This document shows positions 1-6,497 of a stretch of DNA of 12,447 nucleotides, piece by piece (position 1 is the first letter of the stretch; each line of letters starts with the position of its first letter). This DNA comes from SMAG-U1939 sp035763125. GTDB taxonomy: Bacteria; Chloroflexota; Ktedonobacteria; Ktedonobacterales; JADMIN01. The translations under genes and the position numbers were made by a program. The notes under the pieces were generated by a model. It made no database searches and was not told the origin of the DNA. It saw only the letters and a program-made list of their open reading frames with translations. Where the stretch lies: contig DASUBU010000051.1 of NCBI GenBank assembly GCA_035763125.1, forward strand, positions 1 to 12,447, read 5' to 3'.

Positions 1-24
1 GCCGTCCTCCGTCCGCTCCGCCAT
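1..24 (-). CDS. possible start of a minus-strand gene leaving the window
   Basis: An ATG on the minus strand at 24 opens eight codons (MAERTEDG) before the window ends. A purine-rich GGGGGGAG lies about 8 nt upstream (minus strand, near 33-40), a good Shine-Dalgarno sequence at good spacing. An extended -10-like element sits about 70 bp further upstream. Nothing can be said about product or family. The call rests only on the translation-start context and could be wrong. Confidence 0.35.
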
Positions 25-94
25 CGTCGCCGCTCCCCCCGCAACGTCCTCGTCGTGCATGTGCCACCTGCCCCATTGCAGAGGCACGCCCCGC

Positions 95-103
95 ATTGTA
101 CCA
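95..103 (-). promoter_or_regulatory. candidate extended -10 promoter element, minus strand
   Basis: On the minus strand this reads TGGTACAAT, matching the extended -10 form TGn followed by TAnAAT. No convincing -35 is seen at 16-18 bp spacing, which is tolerated for extended -10 promoters. It points toward the putative minus-strand gene starting at 24. Confidence 0.3.
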
Positions 104-333
104 TGCCGGCCCTTCAAACTCATCCGCTGAGAGGAGGCGGCGGAGGGATGGCCGCACGCGCAGTCATAGGCGCCTGCGCAGCATGTCCCCACGGAGCCGA
201 GCGTGCGCCGGCAGGCTCCCCCGCGCGCAGGCGGCGCCAGCCTGAGCGTGCGCAGCTTACCCCTATGAGATCCCGCTGCCGAAACGTACCTGTACCTCGG
301 GACAGTCCGCATCGCTAATGTTGACTAAATCAG

Positions 334-363
334 TTGACTTTTCGCGTCGCTTTACCCTACCAT
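334..363 (+). promoter_or_regulatory. sigma70-type promoter candidate for the Rieske gene
   Basis: TTGACT at 334-339 (5/6 match to TTGACA) is followed after 18 bp by TACCAT at 358-363 (4/6 match to TATAAT). A second TTGACT lies at 321-326, giving a direct repeat with 13-bp start-to-start spacing. Transcription from here would give a 5' leader of about 110 nt ahead of the ATG at 479. The spacing and matches are plausible but not proof. Confidence 0.45.
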
Positions 364-478
364 TGATGCCAGCAAGGGAAGCGCCGTTGGGGTCTGCTCC
401 CGAGCCGTCGCGGTGGCGGCGATGCATGCCGGCCGCTGCCCAGCACTTCTCCCTCCATCTAGAAGGAGCACTGCCATC

Positions 479-1393
479 ATGTCGGATCCGCAAGCGCCTT
501 CGACTACCGAAACCTCGGCCCAGTCCACGTCCGAGCCGCGGCCGCCCTTTATCGAGCGGCTGGGCGACAGCTTGCAGAAGCTGGTCGGCACGCTGGCCGG
601 CAACACGGCGAAGCCGCCGCGCCTGTGGAAGAGCCTGCTCTCCGGCACCTGGCTGCGCCACCCGCTGCATCCGCTGATCACCGACGTGCCGGTGGGCGCG
701 TGGCTGCTGACCGCGCTGCTCGACATCCTCTGGCTGATCTCGCCGAGCGGCAATGCCTGGGCCGCGCGCGGCGCCCAGGTGACGGTGCTGATTGGCGTGC
801 TGGCGGGGCTGGCGGCGGTCGTCACCGGCTCAGCCGACTGGAGCGATACCTACGGTCGCGAGCGCACCGTCGGCCTCTATCACGGGCTGCTGCAGACGCT
901 GGCGACGGTGCTCTACATTATCTCGACGGTGCTGCGCTTCTCCGCGCCGACCGGCGACACGGTCCTCGCCGCGATTCTGGGCTTCGCCGGCCTGGTGGTG
1001 CTGGCCATCGGCGCGTATCTCGGCGGCGACCTGGTCTTCGACAAGGGCACGCAGGTCAATCACACGGCCTGGGAGCATGGCGGCGACGACTACGAGGCCG
1101 TGATGCCGGTGGCCGAGGCCACCGCGAACAAGCTCTACCGTGTGACGGTCGGCGGTGTGCCGGTGGTGCTGGTCAAGCTGGGCGACTCATACGCTGCCCT
1201 TGCCGCCACCTGCACCCACGCGGGGGGTCCGCTGGACGAGGGCGAGCTGCAAGGGACGCGTGTGCAATGTCCCTGGCACGGCTCGCGCTTCGACCTACGC
1301 ACGGGCGCCGCGGTGACGGGTCCGGCGAGCATGGGCCAGCCGCGCTATGATGTACGTGTGCGCGATGGGCAGATCGAGCTCAAGCGCCGTTAG
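479..1393 (+). CDS. membrane DUF2231 protein fused to a Rieske [2Fe-2S] domain
   Basis: This 304-residue protein has two parts. Residues about 55-190 form a multi-helix membrane domain of the DUF2231 type, with the histidine-rich entry motif HPLHPLITDVPVG (61-73) and a second conserved-looking His in GLYHGLL (H135). Residues about 205-304 form a Rieske ferredoxin-like domain with ligands C245-x-H247 and C264-x2-H267 separated by 16 residues. The extra disulfide cysteines of bc1-type Rieske proteins are absent, so it resembles Rieske ferredoxins. The [2Fe-2S] domain probably passes electrons at the membrane face; the partner is unknown. The ATG at 479 is chosen because AGAAGGAG (461-468) lies 10 nt upstream. 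An in-frame ATG at 413 would add 22 unconvincing residues. Domain identity is strong; physiological role is inference. Confidence 0.9.
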   Translation: MSDPQAPSTTETSAQSTSEPRPPFIERLGDSLQKLVGTLAGNTAKPPRLWKSLLSGTWLRHPLHPLITDVPVGAWLLTALLDILWLISPSGNAWAARGAQVTVLIGVLAGLAAVVTGSADWSDTYGRERTVGLYHGLLQTLATVLYIISTVLRFSAPTGDTVLAAILGFAGLVVLAIGAYLGGDLVFDKGTQVNHTAWEHGGDDYEAVMPVAEATANKLYRVTVGGVPVVLVKLGDSYAALAATCTHAGGPLDEGELQGTRVQCPWHGSRFDLRTGAAVTGPASMGQPRYDVRVRDGQIELKRR

Positions 1394-1401
1394 CGGAGTT
1401 C

Positions 1402-1429
1402 ACCACAGAGGACACAGAAGGCGCAGAGG
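1402..1429 (+). repeat. CACAGAG-type interspersed repeat, copy 1
   Basis: This 28-nt element starts 8 nt after the Rieske stop codon. It is built of three 9-mers of the form CACAGAGGA, CACAGAAGG, CGCAGAGGA and trails into a purine-rich tail. Copy 2 at 8095-8122 matches at 24 of 28 positions in the same orientation, also directly after a stop codon. The pattern fits a known kind of dispersed intergenic repeat seen across many environmental genomes; its function is unknown. Confidence 0.75.
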
Positions 1430-1553
1430 AAAAGGGAGACAGTGAAAGGGACTGAGAGATAGGCAGGAGGCGGGGCGTGGGAGGCATGGAGCCAGCCCCA
1501 GCCGCCCTGCCCTGCTCTGCTCCTCAGGCCGATAGCGAAAGGGACGGAAGGAC

Positions 1554-2222
1554 ATGCGAATATTCCTCGACACAGCGGACATCAATGACATCCGCGAGGC
1601 GGCGCGCTGGGGCATCTTGAGCGGCGTGACCACCAACCCGACGCTGATGATGAAGTCGTCCGGCAAGAGCCATGAGGCGACGATCAAGGAGATCGCCGAG
1701 CTGGTGGACGGCCCGATCAGCGCCGAGACGGTCAGCCTGGATACGGCGGGCATGGTAGAGGAGGGACGCCGCTTTGCGCGCTGGCACCCCAACGTGGTGG
1801 TCAAGGTGCCCTCGACGCCCAACGGCTGGGCAGCGGTGAAGCAGCTCAAGGCCGAGGGCATCCGCACCAACGTGACGCTCTGCTTCTCGGCCAATCAGGC
1901 GCTCTTCGCGGCGCTGGCCGGCGCGTACATCATCAGCCCGTTCGTCGGCCGCCTCGACGATATCTCCGAGGACGGCATGCAGGTGGTGCGGGATACCGTC
2001 GAGATCTACCGCCAGCACAAGCTGCCGACGCTCGTGCTGGCCGCCAGCATCCGCCATCCGCTGCACATCATCGCGGCGGCCAAAGCCGGCGCCGATATCG
2101 CCACCGTGCCGTACAAGGTGCTCGTGCAGTCCGCGCAGCATCCGCTGACGGATAAGGGCATCGAGGCGTTCCTGGCCGACTGGAAGAAGTATCAGGACGA
2201 GCAGACTGGCCGCCAGGGCTAG
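1554..2222 (+). CDS. tal: transaldolase, small (TalC/FSA-fold) subfamily
   Basis: A 222-residue TIM-barrel aldolase of the TalC/fructose-6-phosphate aldolase subfamily, about the usual 215-225 residues. The Schiff-base lysine is K84 in VVVKVPSTPNG, with TTNPTL (26-31) and SPFVGRLDD (128-136) as family motifs. The protein aligns to E. coli FsaA with a constant one-residue offset. The two positions known to separate activities carry E58 (Gln59 in FsaA) and F130 (Tyr131 in FsaA), the transaldolase-type residues. The predicted reaction is transfer of a dihydroxyacetone unit between sugar phosphates in the non-oxidative pentose phosphate pathway. The start is the ATG at 1554, with GGAAGG very close and AAAGGGA about 10 nt upstream. 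It stands alone, 160 bp after the Rieske gene. No other pentose-phosphate gene is nearby. Confidence 0.93.
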   Translation: MRIFLDTADINDIREAARWGILSGVTTNPTLMMKSSGKSHEATIKEIAELVDGPISAETVSLDTAGMVEEGRRFARWHPNVVVKVPSTPNGWAAVKQLKAEGIRTNVTLCFSANQALFAALAGAYIISPFVGRLDDISEDGMQVVRDTVEIYRQHKLPTLVLAASIRHPLHIIAAAKAGADIATVPYKVLVQSAQHPLTDKGIEAFLADWKKYQDEQTGRQG

Positions 2223-2228
2223 CACGGC

Positions 2229-2251
2229 AGCTCGCGATAGATCGCGCAGCT
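2229..2251. terminator. hairpin between convergent genes, possible bidirectional terminator
   Basis: CGCGAT (2233-2238) pairs with ATCGCG (2241-2246), and flanking AGCT/AGCT extends the stem past one bulged C. It lies between the transaldolase stop (2222) and the lipase stop (2280), where a two-way terminator would be expected. No T-run follows on either strand and the 2-nt loop must open in practice, so confidence is modest. Confidence 0.35.
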
Positions 2252-2279
2252 CTACCGTCCGCTCACGCGTAGCTCCGCC

Positions 2280-3320
2280 TTACCGCATCGGCAGCGAGGG
2301 CCAGCAGTACAGGCAGTTGTGATAGAGCGCCTGGTCCACGTAGCCATCGTTATGCGGCATGCCGCCGACGGTGCGGTAGGTGGAGATGGACGTTCCGGCG
2401 CCGCAGCCGTCGCAGCGGTAAGTCAGCGCGTCCCAGCTCTCGTTGGTGTCGTTGAGCGAGCCGCCATGCGTGTAGCGCGGGTCCACGTAGAGCAGCTTGT
2501 GGCCGCCGTCCATGTGCATTGCCGACGTGTCGCCGACCACGAAATCCGCGTCTGCCGGGTAGTTGCCCATCGTTGTCCAGTCGGTGCCATTGGTCGCTTG
2601 GGGATCGCGCCCGCTGCTCGTGGCGTTGATGGCGTTGATGAAGCTGCTCCCCGACTGCATCTGCTCGGCCTGCCACGTCGAGCCTGCGAAGGCGTAGATG
2701 ACGCCGTTGTGCATGGTGCTGATGGTGTAGACGTCCTGCACGAGCAGCTTGGGCGGGAACAGGCCCTGGCCGATGGTGGAGTTGTTCTGCTCGGCGTACA
2801 GCATCCAGCGCACGATCAGGCCACCCATGCTGTGCGCCACGACCTGCACGTTCTGGCCGTGCTTCGAGTAGTTCTGGTAGATGAACCAGGCGAGATGATA
2901 GGCCAGATGCCGCAGGTCGGTATTGCGGTTGTGCGAGAGATGGCCGGAGGTGCCGTACTCGTGCGTGCTGCAAACCGGACTGCATGGTGACGTCGCGTAA
3001 TACGTCGAGTGACTGCCGTACTGGTCAATCCAGTCGTTGGAGGCGACGTTCTTGTCACAGCTATAGAAGCCGACCGCCCGTTTCGGTCCGGTCCAGCCAT
3101 CCTCGACGAGGTCGCCCTTCAGGGCATTCCACATCGCCTCGTCCACCGAGGGGCACCCCAGGCTGTTGTTGTACCCATGCACGAAGATGATGGGCGTGGT
3201 GGCCTTGTCTGGAGAGGTCCAGGCATGTGCGACGGGGGCGAACGACGCGTAGAGCGCAGCCACGAGCGGAATAGTGAGCAGCGACAAGAGCCGGGTACGC
3301 GAGACATGACGGCGGCGCAT
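2280..3320 (-). CDS. secreted lipase/esterase-like alpha/beta hydrolase
   Basis: This 346-residue protein starts with a Sec signal peptide (basic MRRRHVSRTR, hydrophobic 11-27, likely cleavage after AHA33). The mature part is an alpha/beta hydrolase: oxyanion-loop motif FVHGY (46-50) and nucleophile elbow AHSMGG (162-167, Ser164). A likely catalytic His is H323 in GGMPHNDG, and the acid may be D264 in VVGDTS. Eight cysteines (56, 88, 113, 117, 303, 306, 336, 339) suggest extracellular disulfides, or metal binding by the two CxxC pairs near the end. The ATG at 3320 is chosen because AAGGGGAGG sits 7 nt upstream and the signal peptide begins there; an in-frame ATG at 3356 has neither. It probably hydrolyses an ester outside the cell. 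Substrate and exact lipase family are not readable. Confidence 0.85.
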   Translation of the reverse strand: MRRRHVSRTRLLSLLTIPLVAALYASFAPVAHAWTSPDKATTPIIFVHGYNNSLGCPSVDEAMWNALKGDLVEDGWTGPKRAVGFYSCDKNVASNDWIDQYGSHSTYYATSPCSPVCSTHEYGTSGHLSHNRNTDLRHLAYHLAWFIYQNYSKHGQNVQVVAHSMGGLIVRWMLYAEQNNSTIGQGLFPPKLLVQDVYTISTMHNGVIYAFAGSTWQAEQMQSGSSFINAINATSSGRDPQATNGTDWTTMGNYPADADFVVGDTSAMHMDGGHKLLYVDPRYTHGGSLNDTNESWDALTYRCDGCGAGTSISTYRTVGGMPHNDGYVDQALYHNCLYCWPSLPMR

Positions 3321-3676
3321 GTGATAGCCTCCCCTTCTCCTCATCCCCCATCCCATCGGGCGTGAACCGCTTCACACCAACCCGGCCACAGACCTCTTCT
3401 TACACAAACGGGCGCTGTGAGCAAGTGTACCGATTGGCCGCATGGTTGTCAATCGCTGCCTGGTCCCGGGGCACCATTCCGCGGGCATCCGCATGTGGGA
3501 CGCGACCCAAAGGAATTATCCCCCGGTAGCAGGCGAAGGCGCGATCAAGCGGCGGCAGGAACGGGCAAACACTGTGATGCACTTGAGATGAACTGATGTC
3601 TAGCCGGCGCGTAGTACCATACAGGCAGGACAGCGCAGCGGGTGCGCTCGTCCATCAGCAGTGAGAGAGGCTGGCG
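3321..3676. other. divergent non-coding gap of 356 bases
   Basis: The gap separates the divergent lipase and PLDc_N genes. It holds the lipase Shine-Dalgarno sequence, the palindrome at 3362-3375 and presumably promoters in both directions, although I find no -35/-10 pair with good spacing. TACCAT-like sequence at 3615-3620 lies about 60 bp before the PLDc_N start but lacks a matching -35. A 60-codon minus frame at 3400-3582 has no ribosome-binding site or recognisable content. I see no RNA gene. Confidence 0.5.
3362..3375. promoter_or_regulatory. LacI-type palindrome upstream of the lipase
   Basis: GTGAACCGCTTCAC is a near-perfect 14-bp inverted repeat with an AANCGNTT core, the shape of LacI/GalR-family operators. 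It lies 41 to 55 bp upstream of the lipase start codon, a sensible operator position. No LacI-family gene is in the window. The half-site GTGAAGCGG recurs upstream of the E2-like gene at 10211-10219. Confidence 0.3.
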
Positions 3677-3889
3677 ATGAGCGCGATGCAGGTAGACCCC
3701 AAATTGCTTCTCGCGCTCATCCCGCTGGTCCTCATTGACCTGGGCATGGTGATCTACTGCGTCGTGGATCTCTACAGACCGGACCGGCGCGTCAGAGGGG
3801 GCAACAAGCTCGTCTGGCTGCTCGTGATCCTGCTGGTGAGCACTTTCGGCTGGGTCATCTATCTGCTCGTCGGGCGCGAGGAGTATTGA
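3677..3889 (+). CDS. small PLDc_N-domain membrane protein, first gene of an ABC operon
   Basis: A 70-residue integral membrane protein with two helices (about 9-30 and 45-65) and the PLDc_N pattern: DLYRPDRR after helix 1, GGNKLVWLL before helix 2, then FGWVIYLLVGREEY. In larger proteins this domain precedes phospholipase D/cardiolipin synthase domains; here it stands alone with no HKD motif, so it is not an enzyme. A good Shine-Dalgarno (AGAGAGG, 3664-3670) lies 6 nt before the ATG. The stop is only 2 nt from the ABC ATPase start, so the two genes are translationally linked. B. subtilis YxlE, a PLDc_N protein beside the ABC genes yxlF and yxlG, is the closest precedent I know. It is likely a regulatory or accessory subunit of the transporter. 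Confidence 0.85.
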   Translation: MSAMQVDPKLLLALIPLVLIDLGMVIYCVVDLYRPDRRVRGGNKLVWLLVILLVSTFGWVIYLLVGREEY

Positions 3890-3891
3890 GC

Positions 3892-4863
3892 ATGACCGGC
3901 GCGCCCACCCCGGCCATCTCGTGCCGGAGCCTCACTAAGCGCTATAGCGATGTGCTGGCCCTCGATCATCTGACGCTCGACGTGCCCGCCGGCTCGATCT
4001 TTGGCTTCCTTGGCCCCAACGGCGCCGGCAAGACGACCACGCTGCGCCTGCTCACGGGGCTGGCCTTCGCTACCGAGGGCAGCGCCACCGTTGCGGGCAT
4101 GGATATCGCCACCAGCGGCACGCGCCTGCGCGGGCGCATCGGCTTCCTCGATCAGTCGCCGCAGTATTATGGCTGGATGCGCGGGCGCGAGCTGCTGGCG
4201 TTCGTGGGCGAGCTGTTTGGGCTGCGTGGCGCCACGCTGCGCGGCCGCGTAGATGAGGTGCTGGCGCTGGTCGGGCTGACCGACGCGGCCAACCGCCGCA
4301 TCGGCGCGTATTCCGGTGGAATGCGCCAGCGGCTAGGGCTGGCGCAAGCCCTCATCAACCGGCCGGAGGTGCTGTTTCTGGACGAGCCGGTCAATTCGCT
4401 GGATCCGGCGGGCCGGCACGATATCCTCGACGTGATCGCCGGCCTGCGCGGGCAGGCCACGGTGTTCATGTCGTCGCACATCCTGGCCGACGTCGAGCGA
4501 GTCTGCGACACGGTCGCCATCATCAACCAGGGCCGGCTGATCGTCTCGTCCTCGGTGGCCGAGCTGCAAGAGCGGTATGCGCAGCCCATCTTCACGCTGG
4601 AGCCGGAGCCGGGCCAGGAGGCGCGCGTGCAGCTCATGATCGGCGTGCTGCGTGAGGCGCCGTGGGCCGGCGAGGTCGTGCGGGACCATGGCGCCATCCG
4701 TGTCGTGGCACGCGATCCCGCCACGGCGAGTCGCGACATCCTGGGACTACTCGCGGCCCACGAGATCGAGCTGCAGCGCTTCGAGCGCGGGCGGCCGAGT
4801 CTGGAGGACATCTTCCTGCGGCTTGTCGGCTCGCAGCAGCCAGAGAAAGCGACACCACCGTGA
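3892..4863 (+). CDS. ABC transporter ATP-binding protein
   Basis: A 323-residue ABC ATPase with all motifs intact: Walker A GPNGAGKTT (41-49), Q-loop Q88 in FLDQSPQ, signature YSGGMRQRL (140-148), Walker B VLFLDEP (160-166), D-loop SLDP (169-172) and H-loop SSH (His196). About 100 further residues form the C-terminal extension common in single-NBD ABC-2 exporters (CcmA/YxlF-like). It energises the permease encoded next. The ATG at 3892 is chosen because GAGGAG (3878-3883) lies 8 nt upstream; an in-frame TTG at 3886 is too close to that site. It starts 2 nt after the PLDc_N stop, and its own stop overlaps the permease start as TGATG. The exported substrate is unknown. Confidence 0.95.
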   Translation: MTGAPTPAISCRSLTKRYSDVLALDHLTLDVPAGSIFGFLGPNGAGKTTTLRLLTGLAFATEGSATVAGMDIATSGTRLRGRIGFLDQSPQYYGWMRGRELLAFVGELFGLRGATLRGRVDEVLALVGLTDAANRRIGAYSGGMRQRLGLAQALINRPEVLFLDEPVNSLDPAGRHDILDVIAGLRGQATVFMSSHILADVERVCDTVAIINQGRLIVSSSVAELQERYAQPIFTLEPEPGQEARVQLMIGVLREAPWAGEVVRDHGAIRVVARDPATASRDILGLLAAHEIELQRFERGRPSLEDIFLRLVGSQQPEKATPP

Positions 4864-5645
4864 TGGATGGCTTCGGAGTCTTTCTGCGCAAAGAATTGCG
4901 CGAGGCGGTGCGGAGCAGGCGGCTGCTGGTCGTCTCGGTGATCTTTCTCGTGCTCGGCATCATTTCGCCCGTGACGGCGAAATACACGCCCGAGCTGCTC
5001 AAAGCCATCGGCGCGGGCCAGGCGGGCGTGCAGATCATCGTGCCGCCGCCCACCGTGGCGGACGCCATCGCGCAGTATCTCAAGAACGTAGCGGGGACCG
5101 GCATCTTTGTCGCCATCCTGCTGCCGATGGGCATGGTCGCGCGCGAGAAGGAGCGCGGCACGGCCGCCTTCGTGCTGACGAAGCCGCTCTCGCGCGAGGC
5201 CTTCCTGGCGGCGAAGCTGGTCGCGCTGCTCGCCGTGCTCGCGGCCGGCGTGGCGCTGGCGGCCGTTGCGACGTACGTCTACACTGCTATCCTCTTCGAG
5301 CCGCTTGCGCCGGGCGGGTTCATCGCCTGCACGCTGCTGGTGCTGCTCTCGTTGGTGGTGTACGGCCTGCTGACGTTCCTCGGCAGCACGCTTGCCCGCT
5401 CGCAACTGCCTGCGGTGGGGCTTGGGCTGGCGGCGTGGGCTGCCCTCTCGCTGATTGGGATCATCCCGCGTGTCGCGCAGCTCACGCCGTCCGGTTTGCT
5501 GGAGTCTGCGAGCGCGCTGGCGCGCGGCACGGCGCCCGCGCACCTGGCGGCATCGCTGCTCGGGAACGCCGCCATCTGCGCGCTGGTGGTCGTGCTCGCC
5601 TGGCTGGCGTTCCGCCGCCAGGAGCTGACCAGCGCGACCGAGTAG
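4863..5645 (+). CDS. ABC-2 type permease
   Basis: A 260-residue membrane protein with about six helices (near 20-38, 77-92, 116-143, 152-176, 181-201, 232-250), a cytosolic amphipathic N-terminus (FLRKELREAVRSRR) and the ABC-2 family motif EKERGTAAFVLTKPLSR (95-111) after helix 2. An external loop of about 35 residues separates helices 1 and 2. It is the membrane half of the transporter with the preceding ATPase and probably works as a homodimer. The start ATG overlaps the ATPase stop (TGATG), so translation is coupled, which explains the lack of a strong ribosome-binding site. The family includes NosY-like and YxlG-like exporters. Substrate is not readable. Confidence 0.92.
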   Translation: MDGFGVFLRKELREAVRSRRLLVVSVIFLVLGIISPVTAKYTPELLKAIGAGQAGVQIIVPPPTVADAIAQYLKNVAGTGIFVAILLPMGMVAREKERGTAAFVLTKPLSREAFLAAKLVALLAVLAAGVALAAVATYVYTAILFEPLAPGGFIACTLLVLLSLVVYGLLTFLGSTLARSQLPAVGLGLAAWAALSLIGIIPRVAQLTPSGLLESASALARGTAPAHLAASLLGNAAICALVVVLAWLAFRRQELTSATE

Positions 5646-5662
5646 CCCGCCCAACTCCCCCG

Positions 5663-5698
5663 AAGAGGTCCGCGCGACCCGTGCCCGGCGCGGCTCTT
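5663..5698 (+). terminator. GC-rich hairpin after the ABC operon
   Basis: AAGAG + CCGCGC (5663-5667, 5670-5675) pairs with GCGCGG + CTCTT (5688-5698), an 11-bp stem with a 2-nt bulge and a 12-nt loop, 18 nt after the permease stop. It lacks a following T-run, so it is an atypical terminator. Its last bases overlap the candidate -35 of the next gene. Confidence 0.45.
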
Positions 5699-5729
5699 GC
5701 CCCGCCGCGGTATATTGTATACAGAATAC
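5697..5729 (+). promoter_or_regulatory. promoter with GntR-type operator for the FCD regulator
   Basis: TTGCCC (5697-5702) and TATACA (5718-5723) form a -35/-10 pair with 15-bp spacing. The -10 is embedded in the palindrome TGTATACA (5716-5723), and GTAT-N5-ATAC (5717-5720, 5726-5729) forms a wider inverted repeat. GntR-family operators typically centre on GT/AC half-sites, and FCD regulators commonly bind their own promoter. The site ends 27 bp before the regulator start, so autoregulation by blocking RNA polymerase is a natural inference. Confidence 0.45.
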
Positions 5730-5756
5730 GGAAAGTGAGAGCGAGGAGGCGGAACG

Positions 5757-6437
5757 ATGCCGGTTCCGGAGCGCGCTGAGGCTGTCGAGCGGGTCTGCCT
5801 GCGCGATGCGGCCTACGACCGGCTGCGCGCGTGGATTCTGGACGGCACGCTGGCGCCCGGCGAGCCGCTGCGCGACGAAGCGCTGGCCGAGGCGCTGGGC
5901 ATGAGCCGCACGCCCGTGCGCGAGGCGCTGGCGCGGCTGGCTGAAGAGGATCTCGTCGTCACCGCGCCCAATCGTCGCACCCACGTCAGTCCTGTGACGC
6001 TGGCCCAGGCGCGCGAGATCTATCCGATGGTCGCCGCGCTCGAAGCGCTGGCGCTGGCGCTCGCGTTGCCGCGGATGACCGCCGAGGCGCTGGATCGCAT
6101 GCGGGCGGCCAACGCCCGGCTGGCCGAGGCCCTGCGCGCGTGCGACGCCCGTGCCGCGCTGGATGCGGATCGCGCGCTGCACGGCGAGATCATCGCTGCC
6201 AGCGGCAATCGCGAGCTGCAAGCGACACTGGAGCAGCTCGAATGCAAAGTTCAGCGCATCGAGCGCGCCTTTTGGGGCGCCACCGACCGCACGCCCTCAC
6301 TTAGCGATCACGCCGAGCTGATCTCCTGTCTGGAGGCACGCGATGCCAAGCGCGCGCAGCGAGCGCTGACGCGCAATTGGGAGCGCGGCCTGGCCTGGAT
6401 CACACCGAAGCCCACCCGCGACGAAGCAACTCCCTAG
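5757..6437 (+). CDS. GntR-family regulator, FCD (FadR) subfamily
   Basis: A 226-residue transcription factor. Residues about 10-75 are the GntR winged helix-turn-helix (recognition region ALAEALGMSRTPVREALARL, then a wing around 67-79). Residues about 85-215 are the all-helical FCD ligand-binding domain. FCD domains often bind a metal through Asp/His residues. Here D138 and H142 (DADRALH) and H185 (SDHAEL) are present, but the position of the last His aligns with N207 (RALTRNWERG), so metal binding may be altered or lost. AGGAGG (5744-5749) is 7 nt before the ATG. A palindrome at its promoter suggests autoregulation. The downstream exporter and cysteine hydrolase run in the same direction and are its likely targets; the ligand, typically a small organic acid in this family, is unknown. 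Confidence 0.92.
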   Translation: MPVPERAEAVERVCLRDAAYDRLRAWILDGTLAPGEPLRDEALAEALGMSRTPVREALARLAEEDLVVTAPNRRTHVSPVTLAQAREIYPMVAALEALALALALPRMTAEALDRMRAANARLAEALRACDARAALDADRALHGEIIAASGNRELQATLEQLECKVQRIERAFWGATDRTPSLSDHAELISCLEARDAKRAQRALTRNWERGLAWITPKPTRDEATP

Positions 6438-6497
6438 GCCGCCGAGGGGTTGTACTGGGTATCGGAGCACATCGTGACGGAGAGGTGGGTGGAGAGC

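Larger units (their letters stand above)
25..478. other. non-coding gap with divergent promoter candidates
   Basis: This 454-base gap has no convincing gene. Open frames here have arginine-, proline- and histidine-rich translations typical of GC-rich noise and lack ribosome-binding sites. It holds a minus-strand extended -10 candidate (95-103) and a plus-strand -35/-10 pair (334-363). It therefore looks like a divergent intergenic region between the gene leaving at the left edge and the Rieske gene. The composition around 310-345 is locally AT-richer than the flanks. Confidence 0.5.

Noticed and set aside
55..318. 87-codon frame in the left gap
   Set aside because: Proline/arginine/histidine-rich composition, no Shine-Dalgarno sequence and no family resemblance; the region looks like a promoter gap.
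413..478. 22-residue N-terminal extension of the Rieske fusion
   Set aside because: The ATG at 413 has no ribosome-binding site, whereas AGAAGGAG correctly precedes the ATG at 479.
1524..2225. 233-codon minus-strand frame opposite the transaldolase
   Set aside because: The plus strand encodes an intact transaldolase with catalytic residues; the antisense product is Arg/His/Asp-rich noise.
2319..2990. 223-codon plus-strand frame opposite the lipase
   Set aside because: It is a Val/Ala/His/Arg-rich antisense shadow of the signal-peptide-bearing hydrolase, with no start context.
3400..3582. 60-codon minus-strand frame in the lipase upstream gap
   Set aside because: No ribosome-binding site or recognisable motif; a short frame is expected by chance in a gap of this size.
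4167..6221. 684-codon minus-strand open frame across the ABC operon and GntR gene
   Set aside because: It is antisense to three well-recognised genes, and its translation is dominated by Arg, Gln, His and Ala with no domain, as expected from GC-rich codon bias.
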